From Aurantibacillus circumpalustris (GTDB lineage Bacteria > Bacteroidota > Bacteroidia > B-17B0 > Aurantibacillaceae): a DNA stretch of 64,000 nt. A model generated the notes under the pieces. It saw nothing but the letters and a program-made list of their open reading frames with translations, did not search any database and had not been told where the DNA came from. Made by a program: the position numbers and the translations under genes. The DNA lies in NCBI RefSeq assembly GCF_029625215.1, contig NZ_CP121197.1:3658001-3722000 (forward strand). The letters are read 5' to 3'. Below are positions 40,671-49,834 of the stretch, one piece after another (within the stretch, counting starts at the first letter, position 1; the number at the start of each line of letters is the position of its first letter).

Positions 40671-42799
40671 AAAAATTTCAATACGACAACAAAATTGTAA
40701 AACAGTTTGCCTACGCCACCATGCTGTGGGGCCTTGTAGGAATGCTCGTTGGATTATTAGCCGCCTTGCAACTCGTTTGGCCCGTTTTTAATATGGATAC
40801 CGCCTACACTACTTTTGGCAGAGTGCGCCCTATTCACACCAACGCCGTAATTTTTGCTTTTGTGGGGAACGGTATTTTTATGGGCGTTTATTATTCGCTT
40901 CAACGTTTATTAAAAGCCAGAATGTTTAGCGATTTTTTAAGTAAGATCCATTTCTGGGGCTGGCAACTCATTATTGTATTAGCAGCCGTAACGCTTGCCT
41001 TGGGTAAAACCACTGGTAAAGAATACGCTGAACTAGAATGGCCAATTGATATTTTAATTACACTGGTTTGGGTAGTATTTGGTTGGAACATGTTTGGAAC
41101 GATTCTTCGTCGTCGTGAACGTCACTTGTATGTAGCCATTTGGTTTTACATTGCCACCTTCATAACGGTTGCCATGTTACACATTGTGAACTCTATCGAA
41201 ATTCCAGTTTCGTTCTGGAAATCTTATCCTGTGTATGCAGGGGTTCAAGATGCTTTGGTACAATGGTGGTATGGTCATAACGCCGTTGCCTTTTTCTTAA
41301 CCACTCCCTATTTAGGTTTAATGTATTACTTCCTTCCAAAAGCAGCTAACCGACCAGTTTATTCGTATCGTTTATCCATCATTCACTTTTGGGCACTTAT
41401 CTTTTTATACATCTGGGCGGGTCCACATCACTTGCTTTACACTGCCCTCCCCGATTGGGCGCAATCTTTAGGAGTTGTTTTCTCCATCATGCTCATTGCT
41501 CCATCTTGGGGTGGTATGATTAACGGTTTATTAACCTTACGTGGTGCATGGGACAAAGTGCGTGACGATGTTGTTTTAAAATTCTTAGTAGTAGCGGTAA
41601 CGGCTTACGGTATGGCGACTTTTGAAGGACCCTTACTTTCCATCAAATCTATTAATGCCATAAGTCATTATACTGATTGGACTGTTGCACACGTACACGT
41701 TGGAGCTCTTGGTTGGAATGGATTTTTAACCTTCGGTATTTTATATTGGTTGATTCCACGATTATTTGGTGTGAAATTATATTCACCAAAATTAGCCAAC
41801 ATGCACTTTTGGATTGGAACCTTAGGGATTATTTTATATGCCGTTCCAATGTACTTCGCTGGCATCATGCAAAGTTTAATGTGGAAAGAATTTACTCCAG
41901 AAGGTCAGTTAAAATGGCAGTTTATGGATACGGTGACTAAGATGATTCCTTTCTACGCAGCGCGTGCAGCAGGTGGACTTTTATTCTTAACCGGAGCCAT
42001 TATGATGGTTTACAATTTAATTAAAACTGTAAAATCAGGTTCTTTAATTGCCAACGAAGAAGCAGAAGCTCCAGCACTTGCTCCGACTTATAAAGCCCAT
42101 GCAGGCGATCACTGGCACCGTTGGATTGAACGCAGACCAGTACAAATGTTGGTTCTGAGTTTGGTAGTAGTAATTATTGGTGGTGTAATCGAATTAATTC
42201 CAACCTTTTTAATACAAACAAACATTCCAACTATTTCAAGTGTAAAACCTTATACGCCGCTTGAGTTAGAAGGAAGAGATATTTATGTGCGAGAAGGTTG
42301 TTATACCTGTCACTCACAAATGATTCGACCATTTAGAAGTGAAACCGCCCGTTACGGTGAATATTCAAAAGCAGGGGAATTTGTTTACGATCATCCTTTT
42401 CAATGGGGTTCTAAACGTACTGGTCCTGATTTGGCGAGAATTGGCGGCAAATATCCAGACAGTTGGCATTACAACCACATGATGGATCCTACGTCGATGT
42501 CACCGGGTTCTATCATGCCATCTTATCCTTGGTTGTTAGATGATAAAATAAATGCGGCTGCTGTGTTATCAAAAATCAGAGCCATGCAACGTTTAGGTGT
42601 TCCATATCCAGAAGGCTACGAAAAAATAGCACCAGAAGATATGGAAAAACAAGCCAAAGAAATTGCAGAAAGTCTGAAAAAGGATGGCATTCGTACTGCG
42701 CCAGATAAAGAGATTATTGCAGTGATTGCCTACCTACAAAGAATGGGCAAAGATATTAAGGCAGCTCCGAAAGAAGAGATCTCAAAATTGACGAATTAA
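40661..42799 (+). CDS. ccoNO: fused cbb3 cytochrome c oxidase subunits I and II (CcoN-CcoO)
   Basis: The 712-residue fusion has CcoN in residues 1-460, with twelve transmembrane helices and His ligands for low-spin haem, high-spin haem and CuB (IHTNAV, GHNAVAFF, GPHHLLYT, VAHVHVGALGW). CcoO follows an additional helix near 485-510 and has a single c-type haem site Cys547-x2-Cys550-His551 plus the axial Met region (MSPGSIMPSYPW). Such N-O fusions are common in Bacteroidota. This is the catalytic core of a high-affinity terminal oxidase. Confidence 0.96.
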   Translation: MEIEKFQYDNKIVKQFAYATMLWGLVGMLVGLLAALQLVWPVFNMDTAYTTFGRVRPIHTNAVIFAFVGNGIFMGVYYSLQRLLKARMFSDFLSKIHFWGWQLIIVLAAVTLALGKTTGKEYAELEWPIDILITLVWVVFGWNMFGTILRRRERHLYVAIWFYIATFITVAMLHIVNSIEIPVSFWKSYPVYAGVQDALVQWWYGHNAVAFFLTTPYLGLMYYFLPKAANRPVYSYRLSIIHFWALIFLYIWAGPHHLLYTALPDWAQSLGVVFSIMLIAPSWGGMINGLLTLRGAWDKVRDDVVLKFLVVAVTAYGMATFEGPLLSIKSINAISHYTDWTVAHVHVGALGWNGFLTFGILYWLIPRLFGVKLYSPKLANMHFWIGTLGIILYAVPMYFAGIMQSLMWKEFTPEGQLKWQFMDTVTKMIPFYAARAAGGLLFLTGAIMMVYNLIKTVKSGSLIANEEAEAPALAPTYKAHAGDHWHRWIERRPVQMLVLSLVVVIIGGVIELIPTFLIQTNIPTISSVKPYTPLELEGRDIYVREGCYTCHSQMIRPFRSETARYGEYSKAGEFVYDHPFQWGSKRTGPDLARIGGKYPDSWHYNHMMDPTSMSPGSIMPSYPWLLDDKINAAAVLSKIRAMQRLGVPYPEGYEKIAPEDMEKQAKEIAESLKKDGIRTAPDKEIIAVIAYLQRMGKDIKAAPKEEISKLTN

Positions 42800-42818
42800 A
42801 ATTTTTAAAACTAAAAGT

Positions 42819-42992
42819 ATGAAATACAAACATTATTTAGAAACGATTGCAGGTATAGGCATTTACCCACTCATTTCCTTCGTTCTGTTTTTTGTCTTTT
42901 TTCTTTTCGTAAGCTATTATGTTTTACGTTCAGACAAAAAACACATTGACGAGGTAGCAAACATTCCTTTAGATAATAATGAAAAATTTTAG
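42819..42992 (+). CDS. ccoQ: CcoQ-like small cbb3 subunit
   Basis: The 57-residue protein, not long enough for standard gene calls, begins MKYKHYLETIAGIGIYPLIS, contains one transmembrane helix (17-35) and ends with a polar tail. Position between the N-O fusion and CcoP, size and topology identify it as CcoQ-like, a subunit that stabilises the complex. It starts 19 bp after the previous stop and ends 3 bp before ccoP. Confidence 0.82.
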   Translation: MKYKHYLETIAGIGIYPLISFVLFFVFFLFVSYYVLRSDKKHIDEVANIPLDNNEKF

Positions 42993-42995
42993 CAT

Positions 42996-44183
42996 ATGAA
43001 CACAAAAAAAACAACTACAAAAAAAAGTTTAAAAGCAGCAGCGCTGTTCTTGCTACTGCCCTTTGTTTCATTAGCTCAGGAAAACACAGCAGCTTCAAGC
43101 AGCTATTTTTCAAATGCCTTGTTTAATACCTTATTGGTTACCATTATTCTGTTGGCAATCATCGTAATGGCTTTAAGCAATGTGTTGAAAAATTTATCAA
43201 ATTCAGATGCCTTGCTAAATCTGATTAAAGGAAAAGATAAAAATCAAACGCCACCTTCGGTAAAAAGCAGCGCTATTTTTATTTTTCTCATGTTTGCCGG
43301 ATCATCGCTTTTTGCGCAAGGATCAGCAGCAGCGGATGATGGTCGTATCGGAGGATTAGATGGATTCACCTTCTACACCATGACAATTGTAATTTTTTTA
43401 GAATTAATCGTTGTTGCAGTACTTATATACACTTTAAAATTCCTTCTCAAAACAAGTGTCCCTGATTCCGTTAAAGCTAAAATGGCAGAAGAACCAGCAA
43501 TAGTAGAAACGATTCTTAAAAAATTAAGTGGCGCGGTTGATATTGACAAAGAAGAAAGCATCCTACTCGATCACGATTACGATGGCATTAAAGAATTAGA
43601 CAACGATTTGCCGCCATGGTGGAAGTACGGTTTTTACTTAACCATTGTTGTAGCAGTTGTTTATCTCATCAATTATCATGTTACTAAAACAGCTCCTTTA
43701 CAAGCAGAAGAATATCACTTGGCCATGAAGAAAGCAGAAGCTGACATTGCGGAATTCATGAAAACCTCTGCTAACAATGTAGATGAGAATACCGTGAAAA
43801 TGCTGGATAGCCCAAGCGATCTAGCAGCAGGAAAAGACATTTTTATTTCTACTTGCGCGGCTTGTCATGGTAAATTTGGTGAAGGAACGGTAGGTCCGAA
43901 TTTAACCGATGATTATTGGATTCACTCTGGTAGTGTGAGAGAAATTTTTAAAACCATTAAATATGGTTGGCCAGATAAAGGAATGAAATCGTGGAAAGAA
44001 GATTTTTCGCCCATACAAATTGCACAATTAACCAGTTATATCAGAACGCTACGTGGAACCAATCCTCCTAAACCAAAAGATAAACAAGGGGACTTATATG
44101 TAGAAGAAGCTGTTTCAGATTCTACCAGTACACCGAGCGATTCACTGCAAATAAAATTGGCAGTTGATTCTCTTAAAAAATAA
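42996..44183 (+). CDS. ccoP: cbb3 oxidase cytochrome c subunit CcoP
   Basis: The 395-residue membrane cytochrome has hydrophobic segments near 12-30, 42-62, 88-105 and 122-145. The CcoP N-terminal motif LDNDLPPWWKYGFYLTIVVAVVY lies near 200, and one haem c domain has Cys287-x2-Cys290-His291 (CAACHG). Only one CxxCH is present, whereas proteobacterial CcoP has two. An Ala-rich FLMFAGSSLFAQGSAAAD stretch in the middle looks like a second signal-like segment. Electrons enter the oxidase here. Confidence 0.92.
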   Translation: MNTKKTTTKKSLKAAALFLLLPFVSLAQENTAASSSYFSNALFNTLLVTIILLAIIVMALSNVLKNLSNSDALLNLIKGKDKNQTPPSVKSSAIFIFLMFAGSSLFAQGSAAADDGRIGGLDGFTFYTMTIVIFLELIVVAVLIYTLKFLLKTSVPDSVKAKMAEEPAIVETILKKLSGAVDIDKEESILLDHDYDGIKELDNDLPPWWKYGFYLTIVVAVVYLINYHVTKTAPLQAEEYHLAMKKAEADIAEFMKTSANNVDENTVKMLDSPSDLAAGKDIFISTCAACHGKFGEGTVGPNLTDDYWIHSGSVREIFKTIKYGWPDKGMKSWKEDFSPIQIAQLTSYIRTLRGTNPPKPKDKQGDLYVEEAVSDSTSTPSDSLQIKLAVDSLKK

Positions 44184-44191
44184 AAACTAAA

Positions 44192-45670
44192 ATGCCAACG
44201 AACTCAGACGAACAAAAACAAGAAAGCTTTAGAGACTCCATTGCAACCATTGACAAAGAAGGCAAAAGAGCCTGGATCTATCCTACAAAACCAAAAGGAA
44301 GATTATTCAATTTGCGTGCTTACCTAAGTTATGTTTATTTGATCGTTTTTTTTGGATTACCGTTTTTAAAGTACAATGGCGAACCGCTTTTCTTAATCAA
44401 TATTCTTGAAAGAAAATTTATTCTTTTCGGGAGCATTTTTTGGCCACAAGATTTTTTTATTTTTGGTTTAGGTCTTTTAATTTTCATCGTATTTATTGCA
44501 CTCTTCACTGTTATTTTCGGACGCGTATTCTGCGGCTGGGCTTGCCCGCAAACCATTTTTATGGAAATGCTTTTCCGGAGAATAGAATATTTGGTGGATG
44601 GTGATGCCAATTACCAAAGAGCGCTAAAAAAAATGCCCTGGAACCTAGAGAAAATAACTAAAAGAACAGTTAAGTCTGTTTTATTTTTTATGCTTTCTTT
44701 TTTGATTGCCAACACTTTTTTATCTTATTTAATTGGGATGGATGAAGTTTTAAAAATCGTGAAAGAACCCCTTTCGAAAAACGTTGGCACATTCACTTCT
44801 TTAATGATTTTTACCAGTGTTTTCTTTTTTGTGTATTCTTGGTTTCGTGAACAAGTATGTTTAATTGTTTGTCCTTACGGAAGAATGCAAGGCGTTTTAT
44901 TGGACAAAGAAAGCATTGTGGTAGCTTACGATTATGTGCGCGGAGAGCCTCGTCACAAATTCACAAAAAAAGTGGATGAGAGTAAGGGTGATTGTATTGA
45001 CTGTGGATTATGCGTAAAAGTTTGTCCAACAGGAATAGACATTCGCAACGGAACACAATTGGAGTGCGTGAATTGTACCGCTTGTATCGACGCCTGTGAT
45101 AGCATTATGGAAAGTGTAAAACTTCCAAAAGGTTTAATTCGTTTTGATTCTGAAAAAGGAATTGCGGAAAATAAAAAATTACGTTTCACAACCCGTATGA
45201 AAGCTTACAGCGCTGTGTTGCTTGTTTTAATTGGCATTGAAACCTTACTGTTATCCACCCGTTCCGATTACGATGCCACTGTGCTTCGCGCTAAAGGCAT
45301 GTTGTATCAGGAACAGCCCAATGATCAAATCAGTAATTTATATACCATTAAACTCATTAATAAAACACGCGACAGTTTACCTGTGGAAGTCCGCATTGAA
45401 AACATGGATGGAAAAGTGGAAGTAATTGGCAAAGCATTAGGTGTAGCAGAAGAAAACGTGTCGCAAGGTGAGTTTTTTGTTTACTTGAATAAAAATCTCA
45501 TTAAAGAGCGCAAAACAAAACTTGTTTTAGGAATTTATACCAACAACAAAAAAATAAAAACCGTTAAAACAAACTTTTTGGGTCCAGTAGATTACGATGA
45601 TGAAGACGAACATGATAGACATGATAAACAGGATGATGAAGATTCCAATAAAAAAGAAGAACACGATTAG
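44192..45670 (+). CDS. ccoG: cbb3 oxidase accessory protein CcoG (4Fe-4S membrane protein)
   Basis: The 492-residue protein has five transmembrane helices, an N-terminal WACPQTIFME motif, and two [4Fe-4S] ferredoxin motifs (CIDCGLCVKVCPTG and CVNCTACIDACDS, near 268-305). A C-terminal FixG Ig-like domain completes it. Family members reduce Cu(II) for oxidase assembly. An oddity is the last 25 residues, an Asp/Glu/His-rich tail (DDEDEHDRHDKQDDED) that could bind metal. Confidence 0.94.
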   Translation: MPTNSDEQKQESFRDSIATIDKEGKRAWIYPTKPKGRLFNLRAYLSYVYLIVFFGLPFLKYNGEPLFLINILERKFILFGSIFWPQDFFIFGLGLLIFIVFIALFTVIFGRVFCGWACPQTIFMEMLFRRIEYLVDGDANYQRALKKMPWNLEKITKRTVKSVLFFMLSFLIANTFLSYLIGMDEVLKIVKEPLSKNVGTFTSLMIFTSVFFFVYSWFREQVCLIVCPYGRMQGVLLDKESIVVAYDYVRGEPRHKFTKKVDESKGDCIDCGLCVKVCPTGIDIRNGTQLECVNCTACIDACDSIMESVKLPKGLIRFDSEKGIAENKKLRFTTRMKAYSAVLLVLIGIETLLLSTRSDYDATVLRAKGMLYQEQPNDQISNLYTIKLINKTRDSLPVEVRIENMDGKVEVIGKALGVAEENVSQGEFFVYLNKNLIKERKTKLVLGIYTNNKKIKTVKTNFLGPVDYDDEDEHDRHDKQDDEDSNKKEEHD

Positions 45671-45708
45671 CGTATTAAATAACAATTAATATTTAAAAAA
45701 ATAAGATT

Positions 45709-46146
45709 ATGAATTGGGGAACAAAAATAACCATCCTATACCTGAGCTTTGTAGCGCTTATTCTAGGTCTTGCCTTCATTTGTTTTGGAGAAAGCGTTGA
45801 ATTAGAAACAGCAGACTACTACGCCAAAGAATTAAAATTTCAAGATCAATTGGACGCAACTGAAAACGCAAATAATTTAGACACTCCAGTGCGTCATATT
45901 ATTCGCGACCGATCGGTACAACTTATCTTTCCCTTAGAATTACTATCAAAAAACTTCTCAGGAAGCGTTTATTTTATGCGTCCTTCGAATTCTTCGCAAG
46001 ACAAAACAGTTCCCTTATCGCTAGGAATAGAAGGGATGCAAATGATTGATCCGGGTTTTACAAAGGGTGTGTATAAAATGCAAATTAATTTTACTAGCAA
46101 TGGTAAAAACTATTACAAGGAAGACATTATCAATTTTCAAAAATGA
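45709..46146 (+). CDS. ccoH: FixH/CcoH family protein
   Basis: The 145-residue protein has one N-terminal transmembrane helix (8-27) and a periplasmic beta-rich FixH domain (YFMRPSNSSQDKTVPLSLG, YKMQINFTSNGKNYYKE). CcoH is required for stable cbb3 assembly. Its stop codon overlaps the next gene by 4 bp. Confidence 0.88.
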   Translation: MNWGTKITILYLSFVALILGLAFICFGESVELETADYYAKELKFQDQLDATENANNLDTPVRHIIRDRSVQLIFPLELLSKNFSGSVYFMRPSNSSQDKTVPLSLGIEGMQMIDPGFTKGVYKMQINFTSNGKNYYKEDIINFQK

Positions 46147-46889
46147 TTTTATTTTGGGCCGCCATATCTTTAGGCTTCCTCGGTAGCTTCCACTGTGTGG
46201 GCATGTGTGGTCCTATTGCCTTAGCGCTTCCCATTGGTCAATTAAATTCAGTTCAACGCTTCTTCTCTGTGTTGTTATACAATTTCGGGAGAATGTTTAC
46301 CTACGCCATTTTTGGATTAATTTTCGGTGCGCTTGGTAAATCCTTTGCTTTATTTGGATACCAGCAAGCCTTGTCCATCACACTCGGTATTCTTATTTTA
46401 TTAGGATTATTTCTACCAAAAAAAATAATTTCTAAATGGAGCATAACTTCTTCTATCTATACTTTCTTTAATAAACTCAAAACAAAACTTTCTAGTCTAT
46501 TTTCAAAAGAAGGTAAAAAAACCTTGTTCTTAATCGGAATTTTAAACGGTTTATTACCTTGCGGATTAGTCTACATGGCAGTTGCAGGAGCTATCGCCAC
46601 TTCCGATATTTTAAAAGGAAGTATTTTTATGGCGGTATTTGGATTGGGTACTTTTCCGGTAATGATTGCTCTACCTTACTTCGGAAACAGAATCAATTTG
46701 ACTTTTCGTAACAAAATAAGGAAAGTCGTTCCTGTATTTTTAGGAGTTATGGCAGTTCTGTTAATTGTAAGAGGATTAAATTTGGGAATTCCTTATCTGA
46801 GTCCACAGCACAACTTCACTAAATCTGAAATTCCAACGTGTCATACTGTAGCAGGAAATAAAATTTGTTGGGGTTCAAATCACCAATAA
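46143..46889 (+). CDS. TauE/SafE-like (UreH-type) membrane protein of the cbb3 cluster
   Basis: The 248-residue protein has six transmembrane helices and the signature SLGFLGSFHCVGMCGPIALALP (Cys-x3-Cys within helix 1). LNGLLPCGLVYMAVAGAIATSD repeats the Pro-Cys-Gly element. These copper-binding motifs mark the UreH/SulfE proteins found at the end of cbb3 clusters, which are implicated in copper supply. The C-terminus has an extra CHTVAGNKICW segment whose homologue survives alone at 48536-48709. Confidence 0.88.
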   Translation: MILFWAAISLGFLGSFHCVGMCGPIALALPIGQLNSVQRFFSVLLYNFGRMFTYAIFGLIFGALGKSFALFGYQQALSITLGILILLGLFLPKKIISKWSITSSIYTFFNKLKTKLSSLFSKEGKKTLFLIGILNGLLPCGLVYMAVAGAIATSDILKGSIFMAVFGLGTFPVMIALPYFGNRINLTFRNKIRKVVPVFLGVMAVLLIVRGLNLGIPYLSPQHNFTKSEIPTCHTVAGNKICWGSNHQ

Positions 46890-46964
46890 CTCTTGGAAAT
46901 TGTCTTGTCTAAAATTTTCAGCTATTTAATTCTCAAAAAACTCATTGCAAAATCCATGCAATTA

Positions 46965-48254
46965 CTAGGAGCTTTGTCCATCCGTTGGCTGGTCTTTTTT
47001 ATTTGAATCAGAAAGTATAAGCCGTAAGGAAGTATCTTTAGTAACATAGGCCCAGGCCCAATTAATAAATATGATGAGTTTATTTCTAACGCTCAGAATC
47101 AACATTAAATGTAAAAACATCCAAACAAGCCAGGCGAAGTACCCTTTAAAACTTACAAATGGTAAATCAACTACGGCTTTATTGGTTCCTACAGTAGCCA
47201 TTGAACCAAGATCCTTGTATTCAAACTCTTTCGTTTTTTTGTTTTCACTTATTGCTTTAAGATTCTTTGCGAGTAACTTGGCTTGATTAATAGCAACGTT
47301 TGCTAATTGGGGATGGCCTTTAGGATACTTTGGTGTCGTCATAAAAGCAATGTCACCAACCGCAAAAATATTTTCTGTTTCAGCAACTTGGTTAATCCGG
47401 TTCACTTTAAAACGACTACCTTGTGCGTACACATCATCTGAAAAACCTTCAATCCTGTTTCCTGTTACGCCAGCCGCCCAGAGTACAGTTTTTGTTTTGA
47501 TCTGATTTCCATTACTTAAGGTCAGCAACTCACCATCATAATCTTTTACAAAAGTTTCTGTATAAACCTCCACACCCATTTGTGTTAAATAAGCATGAGA
47601 AGCTTTTTTCGCCACATCACTCATGGCATTCAAAGTGTGTTTACTGCCTTCAACCAGAATAATTTTGAATTTTGAAAAATCTATTCCCTTATAATCTTTT
47701 GGCAAGACATGTTTTTTTATTTCTGTAAAAGCTCCAGATAACTCAACACCTGTAGGTCCGGCGCCTACAATTACCAGGTTTAATAAACTCTCTTTTTCAA
47801 AATCATTTGACGAAATTACTTTCTCAAAAGTCTGCAAAATGTGATTACGAATGGTAATTGCCTCATAAGTTGATTTAAGTGTAAAAGCATTTTTTGCAAT
47901 GTTTTCATTTCCAAAAAAATTTGTCTTACAACCAACAGCCATCACCAAATAATCGTATTCAAAATCTCCAATCGTCGTGCTAAGAGTATTCTTTAATTTA
48001 TCTACAGATAAAACTTCTGCGAGCCGTATTTGCACATTGGATTTGTTCTTAAAAATATTTCTTAAAGGAAAAGAAATGCTGGAAGGTTCAATTTGCGAGG
48101 TTGCTACCTGATAAAATAAAGGTTGAAATTGATGGTGATTTAATTTATCAATGAGTAATACATCAAATAAACGTTCATCGAGATTTCTTGTCAACTGAAT
48201 ACCAGCGAATCCGCCACCTACGATAATTATCTTTTTCTTTGCCATGATAAACAT
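46965..48254 (-). CDS. ndh: type II NADH:quinone oxidoreductase-like flavoprotein
   Basis: The 429-residue protein has an N-terminal FAD dinucleotide fold (KKIIIVGGGFAGIQLTRNL), an NAD-binding fold (LVIVGAGPTGVELSGAF near 165), an FAD-closing motif (IFAVGDIAFM near 300) and a C-terminal amphipathic membrane segment (GYFAWLVWMFLHLMLIL). This is the NDH-2 architecture: NADH oxidation to quinone without proton pumping. A perfect -7 element (minus-strand TAacTTTG, 48305-48298) precedes it. An alternative start is Met at 48245. Confidence 0.9.
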   Translation of the reverse strand: MFIMAKKKIIIVGGGFAGIQLTRNLDERLFDVLLIDKLNHHQFQPLFYQVATSQIEPSSISFPLRNIFKNKSNVQIRLAEVLSVDKLKNTLSTTIGDFEYDYLVMAVGCKTNFFGNENIAKNAFTLKSTYEAITIRNHILQTFEKVISSNDFEKESLLNLVIVGAGPTGVELSGAFTEIKKHVLPKDYKGIDFSKFKIILVEGSKHTLNAMSDVAKKASHAYLTQMGVEVYTETFVKDYDGELLTLSNGNQIKTKTVLWAAGVTGNRIEGFSDDVYAQGSRFKVNRINQVAETENIFAVGDIAFMTTPKYPKGHPQLANVAINQAKLLAKNLKAISENKKTKEFEYKDLGSMATVGTNKAVVDLPFVSFKGYFAWLVWMFLHLMLILSVRNKLIIFINWAWAYVTKDTSLRLILSDSNKKDQPTDGQSS

Positions 48255-48535
48255 TCCTCTCTACTATTTGCACTAAAATAGCGCAACTATTTAAAAACAA
48301 AGTTACACCCTCACTTATTAATTGACAACTATTAAGCGTTTAGAATTCACCTAAAGAATAGAAAAACTGTTAATTAAAAACACTGCTCTTCTAAGAATAT
48401 CGACCTAATCTAGCGCTGAATCTGAAATAAGTTTTAGTTTATCGCTATTTGTTTCGGAATGAATTTTTTCAGGCAATTAAAGACGTTTTTTGAATAGGAG
48501 GTTACCAGCACTGATGACTTTATCGCTTAAGTGTT
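48255..48535. other. gene-free stretch upstream of ndh
   Basis: Apart from the ndh promoter (48298-48305) I see no coding frame. TGACAACTATTA (48323-48334) is a near-match to the regulon box, but it lies at the wrong distance from the -7 element. Confidence 0.4.
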
Positions 48536-48709
48536 ACTTTTCTTGGCAAAACCCGAAAAGCCTTACCCTATGTACCGAAAATACTGCGTTTTTACTCATT
48601 TAGTAGTCCTAATTTCGATATTCCTTATGTGATTCCTAAAATAAAAACCAACTCCAGTATTCCTACTTGTCACCCTAAAACGGCTAATAAAATTTGTCTA
48701 CCAAATTAA
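48536..48709 (+). pseudogene. C-terminal remnant of a second TauE/SafE-like gene
   Basis: A 57-codon frame ends ...SIPTCHPKTANKICLPN, matching the end of the intact gene at 46143-46889 (EIPTCHTVAGNKICWGSN). It also shares RKALPYVPK with the RKVVPVFLG region and DIPYVIPK with GIPYLSPQ. The transmembrane part is missing and no start codon with ribosome site is evident. It suggests an old duplication of this locus. Confidence 0.6.
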
Positions 48710-48777
48710 GTTAGACAAGTCATTCTCAGATTGGTCGAAATTCAAGGGAGCTTTCCTTCATCTTTTACTAACAAGTC

Positions 48778-48807
48778 TTGCATGGAGAAAAAAGATATTT
48801 ACCTTTG
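48778..48807 (+). promoter_or_regulatory. Bacteroidota housekeeping promoter (coiled-coil lipoprotein)
   Basis: TTG (48778-48780), exactly 19 bases, then TAccTTTG (48800-48807). No CRP/FNR-type box. Confidence 0.8.
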
Positions 48808-48846
48808 AAAGAATAATTATTAAACTAATCCCTTAAAAAAAACCAT

Positions 48847-49728
48847 ATGAAATTAATCGCTAAAAGAGCCTTTGTATTTTTATTTACAGCTGGACTATTG
48901 TTTAACTCTTGTACCAACAAGGAAAAAGAAGAGGCTGCTCTACAACAAGTACAATTAGTGAGTTCATCTAAAGATTCGCTAGAAAATGAAATGGTAAACA
49001 TTATGGATGAGATTAATAAAAATCTCGACATGATTCGCGACAAGCAGGGCATGGTGGCAAACACTTCTTCTAAAGAAAGTTTAACAAAAAAAGAAGAAAT
49101 TTTGCATAACATTAGTTTGATTAATGCTTTATTAGAAGACAATAAATACAAAATCGATCAACTGACAAAACAATCTAAAAAGCTTGGCAAACAAAACAGT
49201 GCCATGGCTAAAATCGCTAAACAAACCAAAGAACGTATCGAAAAACAAGAACAAGAAATTGCGATGTTAAAAGAACAATTGGCTCAAGCAGAATTTCAGA
49301 TTGCCGATTTAAATAATAAATTGGACGAATCTCAAATGGCAAACGAAGTATTAAGTTCGGAAAAAGCCCTTTTAACGGAGACCAATTCAAAGTTAGATAA
49401 GGACTTAAACAAAGCCTATTTTACTTATGGTACTTACAAAGAATTGAAAGAAAAAAGCATTGTTGAGAAAAAAGGTGGCTTTTTAGGGGTTGGAAAAAAA
49501 GAAGCTTTGGCAAGCGCTTTTACAAAAAACAGATCATCGTTTACAGAGATTGATATTCGCGAGGCAAAATCAATTCCAATCCAAGGAAAAAAACCAAAAA
49601 TGGTAACACATCATCCAGAAGGTTCTTATACCTGGACAGAAGGAGAAAATGATTTTGCTACGCTTAACATTACCAAACCAGAAGAATTTTGGAGTACTTC
49701 TAAATTTTTGGTAGTTGAGATTAAGTAG
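48847..49728 (+). CDS. coiled-coil lipoprotein
   Basis: The 293-residue protein has a lipobox (LLFNSC, Cys22). A long heptad-rich region (about 30-205, with KQTKERIEKQEQEIAMLKEQ and repeated Leu/Ile spacing) is followed by a small globular end (SFTEIDIREAKSIPIQGKKP to EEFWSTSKFLVVEIK). The globular end is similar to domains of envelope proteins in Bacteroidota, but I cannot name it. Probably periplasmic and membrane-anchored. Confidence 0.78.
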   Translation: MKLIAKRAFVFLFTAGLLFNSCTNKEKEEAALQQVQLVSSSKDSLENEMVNIMDEINKNLDMIRDKQGMVANTSSKESLTKKEEILHNISLINALLEDNKYKIDQLTKQSKKLGKQNSAMAKIAKQTKERIEKQEQEIAMLKEQLAQAEFQIADLNNKLDESQMANEVLSSEKALLTETNSKLDKDLNKAYFTYGTYKELKEKSIVEKKGGFLGVGKKEALASAFTKNRSSFTEIDIREAKSIPIQGKKPKMVTHHPEGSYTWTEGENDFATLNITKPEEFWSTSKFLVVEIK

Positions 49729-49768
49729 AACCTGTTTAGTTGCTATGAATCAGAATTGGATTCAGAAT

Positions 49769-49799
49769 TTGTCAGATTAATTTGAATAGTATACATTTG
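49769..49799 (+). promoter_or_regulatory. Bacteroidota promoter (lipoprotein A)
   Basis: TTG (49769-49771), 20 bases, then TAcaTTTG (49792-49799). Confidence 0.7.
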
Positions 49800-49834
49800 A
49801 GAGTACTTTAGTATAAACCTAAAAACATATAAAA

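Noticed and set aside
48323-48334. TGACAACTATTA upstream of ndh as a further member of the regulon
   Set aside because: Its centre is 23.5 bp from the clear -7 element instead of 29.5 bp, and one half-site is ATTA. The alternative -7 at the right spacing is poor.
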